Of a stretch of DNA of 12,431 bases, positions 5,504 to 12,431 are shown piece after piece. Under the pieces are notes generated by a model. The model did not search any database. It was not told where the DNA came from and saw nothing but the letters and a program-made list of their open reading frames with translations. Made by a program: the position numbers and the translations under genes. This stretch comes from an uncultured Pseudomonadota bacterium (GTDB taxonomy: Bacteria; Pseudomonadota; Gammaproteobacteria; Burkholderiales; Usitatibacteraceae). How positions within the stretch are numbered: the stretch's first letter is position 1; each line of letters opens with the position of its first letter. The stretch is taken from contig CAMPHL010000025.1 in assembly GCA_946885905.1 (NCBI GenBank), positions 1 to 12,431 on the forward strand. Direction: 5' to 3'.

Positions 5504-7948
5504 TCACAGCCGATACTGGAGGAACACCCCGAATACGCTGGCCCGATACCCCTGCGGTCCCGGATCCAGGTAGAGCCACTGGCCCTGCAGGAGGTTGGCG
5601 CCCAGGCCCGCGTAGTGCCAGTCCTCCACCCGTGTGTCCTCGTAACGGTAGAGGAAGCGGGCGGAGAACCGACTCGTGACCGGAACGACCAGGTTCGCCT
5701 CGGCCAGGTGCTGGCGGAAGGTGAGGTCGGGGAACGCGCCGGCGAGCTCGTCCAGGGGCAACGAGCTCGCCCCGGCCGAAGCGGCCTCGTAGCGGATCGG
5801 CGTGCGGGCGTTCGCGTAGGTGTAGCGGATGTCGAGTCGGGCCTTCGCGAAGTCGTAGCGCACGCCGAAGCCCGCCGCATCGTTGCGGTCCCGCATCTCG
5901 ATGCGCCAGGAGTTCGCGAAGGGGTAGTCGAGGCCGCCGGCCTCCGGCGACGAGCCGGGTATGCCGAGATCGCGGATGCTCGCCTGGTGCGATCGTGCGC
6001 TCTCGTATGAATAGAAGGCGTAGGCGTTCAGCAGCGGCGCGGGCTGGTAGCTCACCTCGGCGTTGAGCGAGCGGCGCGAATCCTTGCCGGTGCGCCCGTA
6101 GCTCGCGGGGTAGTCGCTTTCCTGCATCCGGATCGACACGAAGCCATCGAGGCTCTCGGCGAGCTGCAGGTTCAAGCGCGCGTTCAAGCCATCGTGCCTG
6201 CGGTCCGAGAGGTCGTGCTTGCGAAGGTCGGCGAGCGTGTGCGGCAGCTCGCGGGTGGGATCCGGATAACCCGGAAGCGAGGCGGTGAAGAACTCGCGGT
6301 AGGGGTCGTGGTTGTACCCGCTCCCGCGCCGGTTGGCGTGCTCGAGCGCCACGCGCAGGTTCGCGATATCGGAAACGCGCGCGTTCACGGTGATGCGAAC
6401 CTTGTCCTCCCAGGTGCGGTCGCGTTCGCGATGCTCGCGATGGAACTCCTGGCGCTCGACCTCGCCGGTCAAGCGGGTCCCGCGCGTGAGCGGGTATTCC
6501 GCCGTGAGCCCGAAATCGACGCGCTGGTGCTCGAAGGGGATGCTGCGGTAGTGCCACTGGCTGTTCGGGCCCCCTGGCGTGTAGAACCCGTTCTCCGTCA
6601 CCGCAACGGTGCCGCGGCCGCCATCGAGGGCGGGATAGCCGAATTGGCCGGTGAGCGGGTTGAAGGCCTCGTAGCTCGTGCGGTTGCGCGAATCCTCGTA
6701 GCGGACCTTGGCGCGCAACGCGAGCTTTTCCACGGGAACGAAGCTGTAGTCCAGGCTCGCGGCCAGCATGTCGATAGCGGCGTCGGCGTTGTTTCGGCTC
6801 AACGCCTCGGTCGAGTTCCAGTCCGATAACGGAAACTGGAACCCGCCCCTTCCCGCCGTTCCCATGTTCACCGCCGGCGCGATCAGGGCGTCGTCCTGGC
6901 GCATGGTCGTCGCCTCGACGCTCGCCGCGAGGCGGGAGCGATGCAAGGAAGGGAAGGACTGGGCGAAGTCGGCCTTCAGCTGGAACGCCTCGTTGTCGGG
7001 ATGGAGGTCGAAGCGGCCGCGCTGGATGTTCACCGAATTGGGGGTCGAGAGCACCGGCGTCACGTTGAACGGGTTCTCCCAGGTGAGCGTGTCGATGCGG
7101 TTGCGGAACACCGAGGCGCTCGCGACCAGGTTGAACTGCCGCAGCGTATCGGCGTAGCGCACGCCGGCCGCAACGTCGTGCGTGAGGTAGTCGATCGGCT
7201 CGGCGGTCTCCATGCTGGCGCCGATGATCGCGGGCGTGGGGAAGAAGAACGAGCCGCCGAAGGGCCGTGTTCCTTCGCGTTGCTCGAGCGTGTAGCGGGC
7301 GAAGGCCGACCAGGCATCGTCGAGTTTCTTGTCGAGCTCGACGCCGCCCTTGCGGCGCTTGATGGCGAGGGTCGAGGTTCCGGTCGCATCGAGTACGGCC
7401 TGGATCGCCGCGGAGCTGCTGGCGCCCGGAGCGAGTCCCGGGGGCAGCGTGAGCGAGCCGGTCCCGAGCCCGTTCCAGATCGGGCGCGCATCGGTCGCGA
7501 AGACGTGCGGCGTGTCCTCGAGGAAGACCTTCAGGCGATAGTCGTTCCAGCGCCCATGCGTCAATCCATAGGACTGGTCGTCGTTGCCCACCTTGCCGCC
7601 GAAGAGGCGCAGGTACCTGGCTTCGGAATCCTTCTCCGCGGTGAGCCCGAAGCCCTCGAGGATGAATCCGTTCCGGTGGTCGCGATACTCGCGGAAGATC
7701 GCATTGGCGAGGTCGCCGTCGCCGCCGAGGATGCCCAGCTCGAGGCCGCCGCGGTAGGTCCAACCCGAGTCGGCGGTTGCGGGCGACGGCGGAGCGAAAG
7801 GCGTGTCGTACATGAAGCCGGCGGGAGATCGGCCCGGCCCCTCGTGCAGCGCGCCGATTCCCCTCGGATCGCGGGGCGGGGCGGGCTCGTCGGCACAAGC
7901 GCCGGTCGCGAGCCAGAGCACGATGCAAATGCCGGCGCGTTTCCTCAT
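5504..7948 (-). CDS. mtrB: MtrB/PioB-family decaheme-associated outer-membrane beta-barrel
   Basis: An 814-aa outer-membrane protein. In MtrAB-type systems the barrel sheathes the decaheme cytochrome so that electrons can cross the outer membrane. Residues 1-19 are a signal peptide ending in ACA before DEPAPP. The mature protein opens with SGWTYRGGLELGILGGDGD and FREYRDHRNGF, typical MtrB/PioB family segments, and then shows alternating amphipathic strands with charged, Tyr/Asn-rich loops to the C-terminus (VFGVFLQYRL). Both cysteines (8 and 18) are in the signal peptide, so the mature barrel has none and lacks the N-terminal CXXC described for Shewanella MtrB. It starts 4 bases after the dmsE stop, so the two genes are almost certainly co-transcribed. 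The ATG has only a weak ribosome binding site. Direction of electron flow and substrate cannot be read from the sequence. Confidence 0.9.
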   Translation of the reverse strand: MRKRAGICIVLWLATGACADEPAPPRDPRGIGALHEGPGRSPAGFMYDTPFAPPSPATADSGWTYRGGLELGILGGDGDLANAIFREYRDHRNGFILEGFGLTAEKDSEARYLRLFGGKVGNDDQSYGLTHGRWNDYRLKVFLEDTPHVFATDARPIWNGLGTGSLTLPPGLAPGASSSAAIQAVLDATGTSTLAIKRRKGGVELDKKLDDAWSAFARYTLEQREGTRPFGGSFFFPTPAIIGASMETAEPIDYLTHDVAAGVRYADTLRQFNLVASASVFRNRIDTLTWENPFNVTPVLSTPNSVNIQRGRFDLHPDNEAFQLKADFAQSFPSLHRSRLAASVEATTMRQDDALIAPAVNMGTAGRGGFQFPLSDWNSTEALSRNNADAAIDMLAASLDYSFVPVEKLALRAKVRYEDSRNRTSYEAFNPLTGQFGYPALDGGRGTVAVTENGFYTPGGPNSQWHYRSIPFEHQRVDFGLTAEYPLTRGTRLTGEVERQEFHREHRERDRTWEDKVRITVNARVSDIANLRVALEHANRRGSGYNHDPYREFFTASLPGYPDPTRELPHTLADLRKHDLSDRRHDGLNARLNLQLAESLDGFVSIRMQESDYPASYGRTGKDSRRSLNAEVSYQPAPLLNAYAFYSYESARSHQASIRDLGIPGSSPEAGGLDYPFANSWRIEMRDRNDAAGFGVRYDFAKARLDIRYTYANARTPIRYEAASAGASSLPLDELAGAFPDLTFRQHLAEANLVVPVTSRFSARFLYRYEDTRVEDWHYAGLGANLLQGQWLYLDPGPQGYRASVFGVFLQYRL

Positions 7949-7952
7949 CGCG

Positions 7953-8873
7953 TCACCGATGGAAGCGCACGCCCGAAGGACTGTTGCTGCCGTGGATCTG
8001 CGCGTGGCAGGTCTGGCAGCTTCGCGCCATCACCCGCGCGTCCGGCGAAGCGCCCGTCGCGATGCCCGCGCGCGTGAGCAGCTCGTTCGGATGGCCGTCG
8101 TTCGCGTGGCACTGCTGGCACAGGAACGGCCGCGCGCTGGTGAGCAGGCTCTCGTGGTTCGAGCCGTGCGGCACGTGGCAGTTCATGCAGTTCTCGCGCA
8201 CCGGCGCGTGCTCCCAGATGAAGGGGCCGCGCTTCTCGGTGTGGCAGCGGTAGCAGAGCGCGTTCACCGTGTCGGTCTGCAGCAACGGCCTCGTGACCGA
8301 GCCATGCGGGTTGTGGCAGTCGGTGCACGTCATCTTCCCTTCGGGCAGCGGCATGTGCGAGCGCTTGCGGAACTCGGCGCGCTGCTGCGCGTGGCACGTG
8401 TAGCAGGTGTCCGTGACGCTTTCCTTTCGCAGCAGCCCCTCGCGCGAGAACTTCGCCATCGGGTTGTGGCAATCGCTGCAGGCGAGCCGGCTGGACTCGT
8501 GGATCGAGCCCGGCCAGTGGATGCGCGCGCCGCCCGCATGGCAGGAGAGGCACTGGCCGTTCATCGTCTCGATCGGCGTGCCCGAGCGCTTGGTGAAGCC
8601 GACCAGCGCCGACTTGTCCGCCGGGTTCCTTGCGTGGTCGGATCCGGGCCCATGGCAGGCCTCGCAGACATGCCCCTCGCGCTCGTTGCGGGGGTTGAGC
8701 CGAAAAGCCTTCGCGTGCGTGGTGTGGGAAAAGTGCTCGTTGATCACGGCGTGGCAGGTCGTGCACACTTTTTCGCCGACGTATGCCGGAGCCGCAAGCG
8801 AGGCCGCCGGAATCGCGGCCAGAGCCGCGAGCCACGCGAGGGCGCGTGTTAAAATCCATGATCTTTCAATCAC
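7953..8873 (-). CDS. dmsE: DmsE/MtrA-family periplasmic decaheme cytochrome c
   Basis: A 306-aa exported c-type cytochrome. A signal peptide (residues 1-27, hydrophobic [13 protein letters not shown], cleavage after SLA) is followed by exactly ten CXXCH haem-binding motifs, at cysteines 37, 70, 108, 132, 157, 183, 207, 229, 252 and 286. Even spacing, abundant extra histidines for bis-His ligation, and the [19 protein letters not shown] region are characteristic of the MtrA/DmsE/PioA group, which forms a haem wire inside the partner barrel. Length agrees with the family (about 300-330 aa). GTG at 8873 is chosen because it gives a normal signal peptide and has GGGGAA about 8 bases upstream; an in-frame TTG at 8900 would add nine residues, overlapping the start region of glyA on the other strand. 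It is the first gene of the dmsE-mtrB pair. Confidence 0.93.
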   Translation of the reverse strand: MIERSWILTRALAWLAALAAIPAASLAAPAYVGEKVCTTCHAVINEHFSHTTHAKAFRLNPRNEREGHVCEACHGPGSDHARNPADKSALVGFTKRSGTPIETMNGQCLSCHAGGARIHWPGSIHESSRLACSDCHNPMAKFSREGLLRKESVTDTCYTCHAQQRAEFRKRSHMPLPEGKMTCTDCHNPHGSVTRPLLQTDTVNALCYRCHTEKRGPFIWEHAPVRENCMNCHVPHGSNHESLLTSARPFLCQQCHANDGHPNELLTRAGIATGASPDARVMARSCQTCHAQIHGSNSPSGVRFHR

Positions 8874-8908
8874 TTCGCGTTTCCCCACATCGCAAAGCAA
8901 CCAGGCCC

Positions 8909-10201
8909 ATGTTCGCCGACTCCGCCACCCTCGCAGCCACCGATCCCGCGCTCTGGAGCGCCATCACTTCGGAGTTCCGCCGCCAGGAAGAAGGCATCGA
9001 GCTGATCGCCTCGGAGAACTACGCGAGCCCCGCCGTGCTGGCCGCGCAGGGCACCGTCCTCACCAACAAGTACGCCGAAGGCTATCCGGGCAAGCGGTAC
9101 TACGGCGGATGCGAGTTCGTGGATGTGGCCGAGCAGCTCGCGATCGATCGCGTGAAGCAGCTCTTCGGCGCCGAGTACGCCAACGTCCAGCCGCACTCGG
9201 GCTCGCAGGCGAACCAGGCCGTCTACACGGCGTTCCTGCAGCCCGGCGACACCATCCTCGGCATGTCGCTCGCACACGGCGGGCACCTCACGCACGGCGC
9301 GGCGGTGAACCTCTCCGGCAAGCTCTACCGCTCGGTGGCCTATGGGTTGAACGCGAAGGAAGAAATCGACTACGACCAGGTCCGCAGCCTCGCGGAGGAG
9401 TTCAACCCGCGCATGATCGTGGCGGGCGCCTCGGCCTACGCGCTGCGCACGGACTGGCAGAAATTCCGCGACATCGCCGACGAGGTGGGCGCGCTCCTCA
9501 TGGTGGACATGGCGCACTACGCGGGGCTGGTCGCCGCGGGACTCTATCCCAGCCCGATCGGCATCGCGGACTTCGTGACGAGCACGACGCACAAGACGTT
9601 GCGCGGGCCCCGGGGCGGCATCGTCCTGGGACGGGCGGAACACGAGAAGCAGCTCAATTCCTCGATCTTCCCGTCGCTGCAGGGCGGACCGCTCGAGCAC
9701 GTGATCGCCGCCAAGGCGGTCGCGTTCCACGAGGCCATGCAGCCATCGTTCAAGGAGTACCAGAAGCAGGTGCTGGCGAACGCGAAAACGATGGCCGAGA
9801 CGCTCATCGCACGGGGCCTTCGCATCGTGTCCGGCCGCACCGAGAGCCACGTCTTCCTGGTCGACCTGCGCGCGAAGAAGATCACCGGCAAGGACGCCGA
9901 AGCCGCGCTGGGCCGGGCGCACATCACGGTCAACAAGAACGCGATCCCGAACGATCCCGAGAAGCCGTTCGTCACCAGCGGCGTGCGCATCGGCTCGCCG
10001 GCGATGACGACGCGCGGGTTCAAGGAGGCCGAGGCCGCGCAGGTCGCCAACTGGATCGCCGACGCGCTCGAAGCGCCCGCCGACGGCGCCGTGCTGAAGA
10101 AGGTGGGCGATGGCGTGAAGGAGCTGTGCTCGCGTTATCCGGTGTACGGCCCGGCCATGCGGGCCTCGTATGGCTATGAAGCGGAGCAAAAAGCGGCGTG
10201 A
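8909..10201 (+). CDS. glyA: Serine hydroxymethyltransferase
   Basis: A 430-aa cytoplasmic PLP enzyme that interconverts serine plus tetrahydrofolate with glycine plus methylene-tetrahydrofolate, the main source of one-carbon units. Marks in order are [18 protein letters not shown] near the N-terminus, [18 protein letters not shown], the cofactor segment [13 protein letters not shown] with Asp200 and His203, and the PLP-binding Lys229 in [12 protein letters not shown]. Length is close to the usual 415-420. ATG 8909 matches the family N-terminus; an ATG at 8858 in the same frame would add 17 residues of no recognised similarity. The ribosome binding site is weak. The stop overlaps the nrdR start, which makes it the first gene of the glyA-nrdR-ribD-ribE run. 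It is divergent from dmsE with only 35 bp between start codons. Confidence 0.97.
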   Translation: MFADSATLAATDPALWSAITSEFRRQEEGIELIASENYASPAVLAAQGTVLTNKYAEGYPGKRYYGGCEFVDVAEQLAIDRVKQLFGAEYANVQPHSGSQANQAVYTAFLQPGDTILGMSLAHGGHLTHGAAVNLSGKLYRSVAYGLNAKEEIDYDQVRSLAEEFNPRMIVAGASAYALRTDWQKFRDIADEVGALLMVDMAHYAGLVAAGLYPSPIGIADFVTSTTHKTLRGPRGGIVLGRAEHEKQLNSSIFPSLQGGPLEHVIAAKAVAFHEAMQPSFKEYQKQVLANAKTMAETLIARGLRIVSGRTESHVFLVDLRAKKITGKDAEAALGRAHITVNKNAIPNDPEKPFVTSGVRIGSPAMTTRGFKEAEAAQVANWIADALEAPADGAVLKKVGDGVKELCSRYPVYGPAMRASYGYEAEQKAA

Positions 10202-10650
10202 AGTGCCCCTTCTGCAGCGCCGAGGACACCCAGGTCATCGACTCGCGCGTGAGCGAGGAGGGCGACTCGATCCGGCGCCGCCGCCGCTGCCAGGTCTGCA
10301 ACAAGCGCTTCACGACCTACGAGACGGCGGAGCTGCGCATGCCGCAGATCGTGAAGACCGACGGCGTGCGCGAGGACTTCTCCTCGCAGAAGCTGCGCAC
10401 CGGCTTCCAGCGCGCGCTCCACAAACGCCCGGTCACCACCGAGCTCGTGGACGCCGCCATCCAGCGCATCGAGCAGAAGGTCCTCGCCCTGGGCGAGCGC
10501 GAGATCGACTCGCGGCGCCTGGGCGAGATGGTGATGGAGGAGCTGCGCAAGCTGGACAAGGTGGCCTACATCCGCTTCGCCTCCGTCTACCGCAGTTTCT
10601 CGGACGTCGACGACTTCCGCGACGCGATTCGGGAAGTCCGCGAGAAATAA
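10198..10650 (+). CDS. nrdR: Transcriptional repressor NrdR
   Basis: A 150-aa regulator that represses ribonucleotide reductase genes in response to dATP/ATP, binding NrdR boxes. An N-terminal zinc ribbon uses Cys3, Cys6, Cys31 and Cys34, with the arginine-rich SIRRRRRC segment just before the second pair. An ATP-cone follows from about residue 49 to 139 ([13 protein letters not shown], then [14 protein letters not shown]). Length is exactly as expected. The GTG start overlaps the glyA stop as GTGA, so translation is probably coupled to glyA. No nrd genes or NrdR boxes are seen in the window. Confidence 0.97.
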   Translation: MKCPFCSAEDTQVIDSRVSEEGDSIRRRRRCQVCNKRFTTYETAELRMPQIVKTDGVREDFSSQKLRTGFQRALHKRPVTTELVDAAIQRIEQKVLALGEREIDSRRLGEMVMEELRKLDKVAYIRFASVYRSFSDVDDFRDAIREVREK

Positions 10651-10654
10651 AGTA

Positions 10655-10667
10655 GGTGTCCGACACC
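10655..10667. repeat. Perfect palindrome carrying the ribD start codon
   Basis: GGTGTC-C-GACACC, 6-bp arms around one base, lies 5 bases after the nrdR stop; its second to fourth bases are the ribD GTG. With one mismatch and one G-T pair it extends to 10650-10672. The form resembles short dispersed palindromes that I associate with betaproteobacterial genomes, but only one copy is in this window. Confidence 0.6.
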
Positions 10668-11765
10668 AATTTCAGTCCCGAAGACCACGACTTCATGGCG
10701 CGAGCCATCGCGCTCACCGAGCGCGGCCGCGACACGGCCACGCCCAATCCGGCCGTCGGTTGCGTGATCGCGAAGGGCGGGAAGCTGATCGGCGAAGGCT
10801 GGCACGAGAAGGCGGGCGGCCCGCACGCCGAGGTGATGGCGCTCGCGTCGGCGAGCGAATCGCCCGAAGGCTCGACGGTCTACGCCTCGCTCGAGCCCTG
10901 CGCGCACCACGGCCGCACGCCGCCCTGCGTCGATGCCCTCATCAAGGCCAGGGTCGCGCGCGTGGTCGCCGCGGTGCGGGATCCCAACCCGCAGGTGAAC
11001 GGCGCCGGCGCGAAGAAGCTCCGGGAAGCGGGCATCCGCGTGGACTTCGGCCTCATGCAGGCGCAAGCCGAGGAGGCCCATATCGGCTTCCTCACCCGCA
11101 TGCGCCTGGGGCGCCCGTGGATGCGCATCAAGATGGCCGCGACGCTCGACGGGCGCATCGCGCTCGCCAACGGCGAGAGCCGCTGGATCACCGGCGAGCC
11201 CGCGCGCCGCGACGTCCATGCGCTTCGCGCCCGCTCCTGCGCCATTCTCACGGGCATCGGCACGGTGGCGCGCGACAACCCGGATCTCACCGTGCGCTAC
11301 GTGGAATGCAAGCGCCAGCCGCGGCGCGTGCTCATCGACAGCAGGCTCGAAGTTGCGCTCGACTCGAGGATCCTCAAGGGCGAGTCGCCGATCATCTTCA
11401 CCGTCACCGGCGATGCCATGCGGCGCAAGGCGCTCAAGGAAAAGGGCGTCGAGGTGCTGCAGGCGCCCGAGGACAAGTACAAGCCTGGCAAGACCGACCT
11501 CGCCGCGATCGCAAGGGAGCTTGGCGCGCGCGGGTTCAACGAGGTGACCGTCGAGACGGGCGGGAAGCTGAGCGGCTCGCTGCTCGCCGCAGGCGTGATC
11601 GACGAGATCGTCTTCTACTTCGCCCCCAAGATCCTGGGGGACAAGGCGCAGGCGATGTTCGACCTGCCCGAGATGGTCCGCCTCGAGCAGGCATTGAAGT
11701 CGCGGATGATCGACGTGCGCTTCGTCGGCGAAGACCTGCGGGTGGTCGCCCGCATCGAGCCCTGA
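10656..11765 (+). CDS. ribD: Bifunctional riboflavin biosynthesis deaminase/reductase
   Basis: A 369-aa cytoplasmic enzyme for the second and third steps of riboflavin synthesis: deamination of the diaminopyrimidine made from GTP, then reduction of the ribosyl side chain with NADPH. The N-terminal deaminase domain (about 1-145) has the zinc ligands His57, Cys82 and Cys91 and catalytic Glu59 in PHAEV and PCAHHGRTPPC. The reductase domain (about 150-369) has KMAATLDGRIA, ESRWITGEPARRDVHALRA and GGKLSGSLL. The start is GTG 10656, which retains the family's FSPEDHDFMARA opening. ATG 10695 would cut into that opening. Neither start has a good ribosome binding site, and the GTG lies inside a palindrome. 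The stop overlaps the ribE ATG (TGATG). Confidence 0.95.
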   Translation: MSDTNFSPEDHDFMARAIALTERGRDTATPNPAVGCVIAKGGKLIGEGWHEKAGGPHAEVMALASASESPEGSTVYASLEPCAHHGRTPPCVDALIKARVARVVAAVRDPNPQVNGAGAKKLREAGIRVDFGLMQAQAEEAHIGFLTRMRLGRPWMRIKMAATLDGRIALANGESRWITGEPARRDVHALRARSCAILTGIGTVARDNPDLTVRYVECKRQPRRVLIDSRLEVALDSRILKGESPIIFTVTGDAMRRKALKEKGVEVLQAPEDKYKPGKTDLAAIARELGARGFNEVTVETGGKLSGSLLAAGVIDEIVFYFAPKILGDKAQAMFDLPEMVRLEQALKSRMIDVRFVGEDLRVVARIEP

Positions 11766-12364
11766 TGTTCGCGGGGATCGTGAGCGCCGTCGGCCGCATC
11801 GCTTCGGCAGAACCCCACGGCGATGGGCTGCGGCTGCGCATCCAGGCGGAAACGTTCGGGCTGGACGACGTCGAGCTCGGCGATTCCATCGCCATCGCCG
11901 GGATCTGCCATACGGTGGTCGCGAGGAGCGGGGCGGCGTTCGACGTGGATACCTCCGGGGCCACGCTTGCCGTGACCGCGGGCCTCGAAGCCGGACGCCA
12001 CGTGAACCTGGAGAAATCGCTTCGCCTGTCCGACCGCATCGATGGCCACATGGTGAGCGGCCACGTCGACGGCGTAGGTACCGTGACCGCCTTCGACGAA
12101 CTGGGTGGCAGCGCGCGCCTGGAGATCGAGGCGCCCCGCGAGCTCGCCCGCTACATCGCCCGCAAGGGTTCCATCGCGGTCGACGGCGTGAGCCTCACGG
12201 TGAACGCGATCGAGGGCGCGCGCTTCGAGATCAATGTGATCCCGCACACTCGCGCGGTGACGACGCTGGGCAACCTTTCGGTGGGCTCGCGCGTGAACCT
12301 CGAAGTGGACATGATCGCGCGCTACGTCGAACGCCTCGCTTCCTTCCCGGAGGGCCAGCCATGA
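11765..12364 (+). CDS. ribE: Riboflavin synthase, alpha chain
   Basis: A 199-aa cytoplasmic enzyme (RibC in E. coli naming) that converts two 6,7-dimethyl-8-ribityllumazine molecules into riboflavin and a pyrimidine that is recycled. It has the MFAGIV start and two lumazine-binding barrels. The first has Ser41, Cys48 and Thr50 in GDSIAIAGICHTV; the second has GHMVSGHVDGVGTV, then IAVDGVSLTVNAI and IPHTRAVTTLG. The first barrel is less typical than the second: His49 sits where leucine or methionine is common. Length is slightly short of the usual 200-215. Translation is coupled to ribD by a TGATG overlap, and its own stop overlaps the next ATG (ATGA). Confidence 0.96.
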   Translation: MFAGIVSAVGRIASAEPHGDGLRLRIQAETFGLDDVELGDSIAIAGICHTVVARSGAAFDVDTSGATLAVTAGLEAGRHVNLEKSLRLSDRIDGHMVSGHVDGVGTVTAFDELGGSARLEIEAPRELARYIARKGSIAVDGVSLTVNAIEGARFEINVIPHTRAVTTLGNLSVGSRVNLEVDMIARYVERLASFPEGQP

Positions 12365-12431
12365 GACGCTTCCTATTCATCGCGGCATGCCTCGTCGCGG
12401 ACGAGTTCGACCTTTCGTACTTTCAGAACAA
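12361..12431 (+). CDS. Start of an unknown, probably exported protein (truncated by window end)
   Basis: An ATG overlapping the ribE stop (ATGA) opens a frame of 23 codons to the window end. The residues MRRFLFIAACLVADEF have a basic start and a short hydrophobic stretch, like a brief signal or anchor. IAAC resembles a lipobox, but only 9 residues precede the cysteine, which is short for a lipoprotein signal. It does not resemble RibBA or RibH, which often follow ribE. The family cannot be recognised from this length. Confidence 0.45.
   Translation, partial: MRRFLFIAACLVADEFDLSYFQN

Noticed and set aside
5433..7928. An 831-codon open frame on the minus strand overlapping all of mtrB
   Set aside because: Its translation is rich in Arg, Pro, Ala and Gly with no recognisable domain. 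It is a GC-rich shadow of the mtrB frame, which has a signal peptide and barrel pattern.
6941..8077. A 378-codon plus-strand frame antisense to mtrB and the dmsE end
   Set aside because: Composition typical of antisense GC-rich frames, no domain, and it overlaps two well-supported genes.
8858..8908. Upstream ATG extending glyA by 17 residues
   Set aside because: The added residues have no similarity to the family N-terminus and overlap the dmsE start region.
10651..10655. FMN riboswitch upstream of ribD, or glycine riboswitch upstream of glyA
   Set aside because: Only 5 bases separate nrdR and ribD and only 35 separate dmsE and glyA, far too little for either aptamer, and no conserved core is seen nearby.
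12388..12390. Lipoprotein lipobox IAAC in the last reading frame
   Set aside because: Only nine residues precede the cysteine, too short for a usual lipoprotein signal, and the gene is truncated, so the call cannot be supported.

Overview
The window looks like chromosomal DNA from a GC-rich betaproteobacterium (a Burkholderiales or Nitrosomonadales type). This rests on the very high GC at third codon positions, the gene order glyA-nrdR-ribD-ribE, a TakP-type TRAP transporter and a DmsE/MtrB-type porin-cytochrome pair. The species cannot be named from sequence alone. Nearly every base is coding. I saw no tRNA, rRNA, CRISPR array, transposase or prophage gene.

Left part (1-3166, + strand). The window opens in the 3' end of pmbA (TldD/PmbA peptidase family). 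A Tat-exported TRAP solute-binding protein of the TakP/DctP type follows, ending in two GC-rich hairpins. Next is a 498-aa secreted protein with an alpha/beta-hydrolase-like N-terminal half and two copies of a roughly 120-residue Trp/Gly-rich domain. The duplication includes a 47-bp exact DNA repeat.

Middle (3170-8873, - strand). The TRAP membrane subunits dctQ and dctM form a GTGA-overlapping pair, in the opposite orientation to the binding protein and converging on the secreted-protein gene with only 3 bp between stop codons. A good sigma70-like promoter and a REP-like element precede dctQ. Upstream on the same strand lies dmsE-mtrB: a periplasmic decaheme cytochrome c (ten CXXCH motifs) and its outer-membrane beta-barrel sheath. 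This is a candidate conduit for electrons across the outer membrane. No outer-surface MtrC-type cytochrome or inner-membrane quinol oxidase is visible here.

Right part (8909-12431, + strand). glyA (serine hydroxymethyltransferase) is divergent from dmsE across 35 bp. It is followed by nrdR (ribonucleotide reductase repressor), ribD and ribE (riboflavin synthesis), all overlapping or spaced by 5 bp or less, so probably one transcription unit for one-carbon, nucleotide and flavin metabolism. A 13-bp perfect palindrome carries the apparent ribD start codon. A new reading frame overlaps the ribE stop and runs off the window; it does not look like ribBA.

The most interesting items are the porin-cytochrome module with a cysteine-free mature barrel, the secreted hydrolase with repeat domains that could expand or contract in frame, the palindrome at the ribD start, and the duplicated MKSFG motif in the DctM tail.
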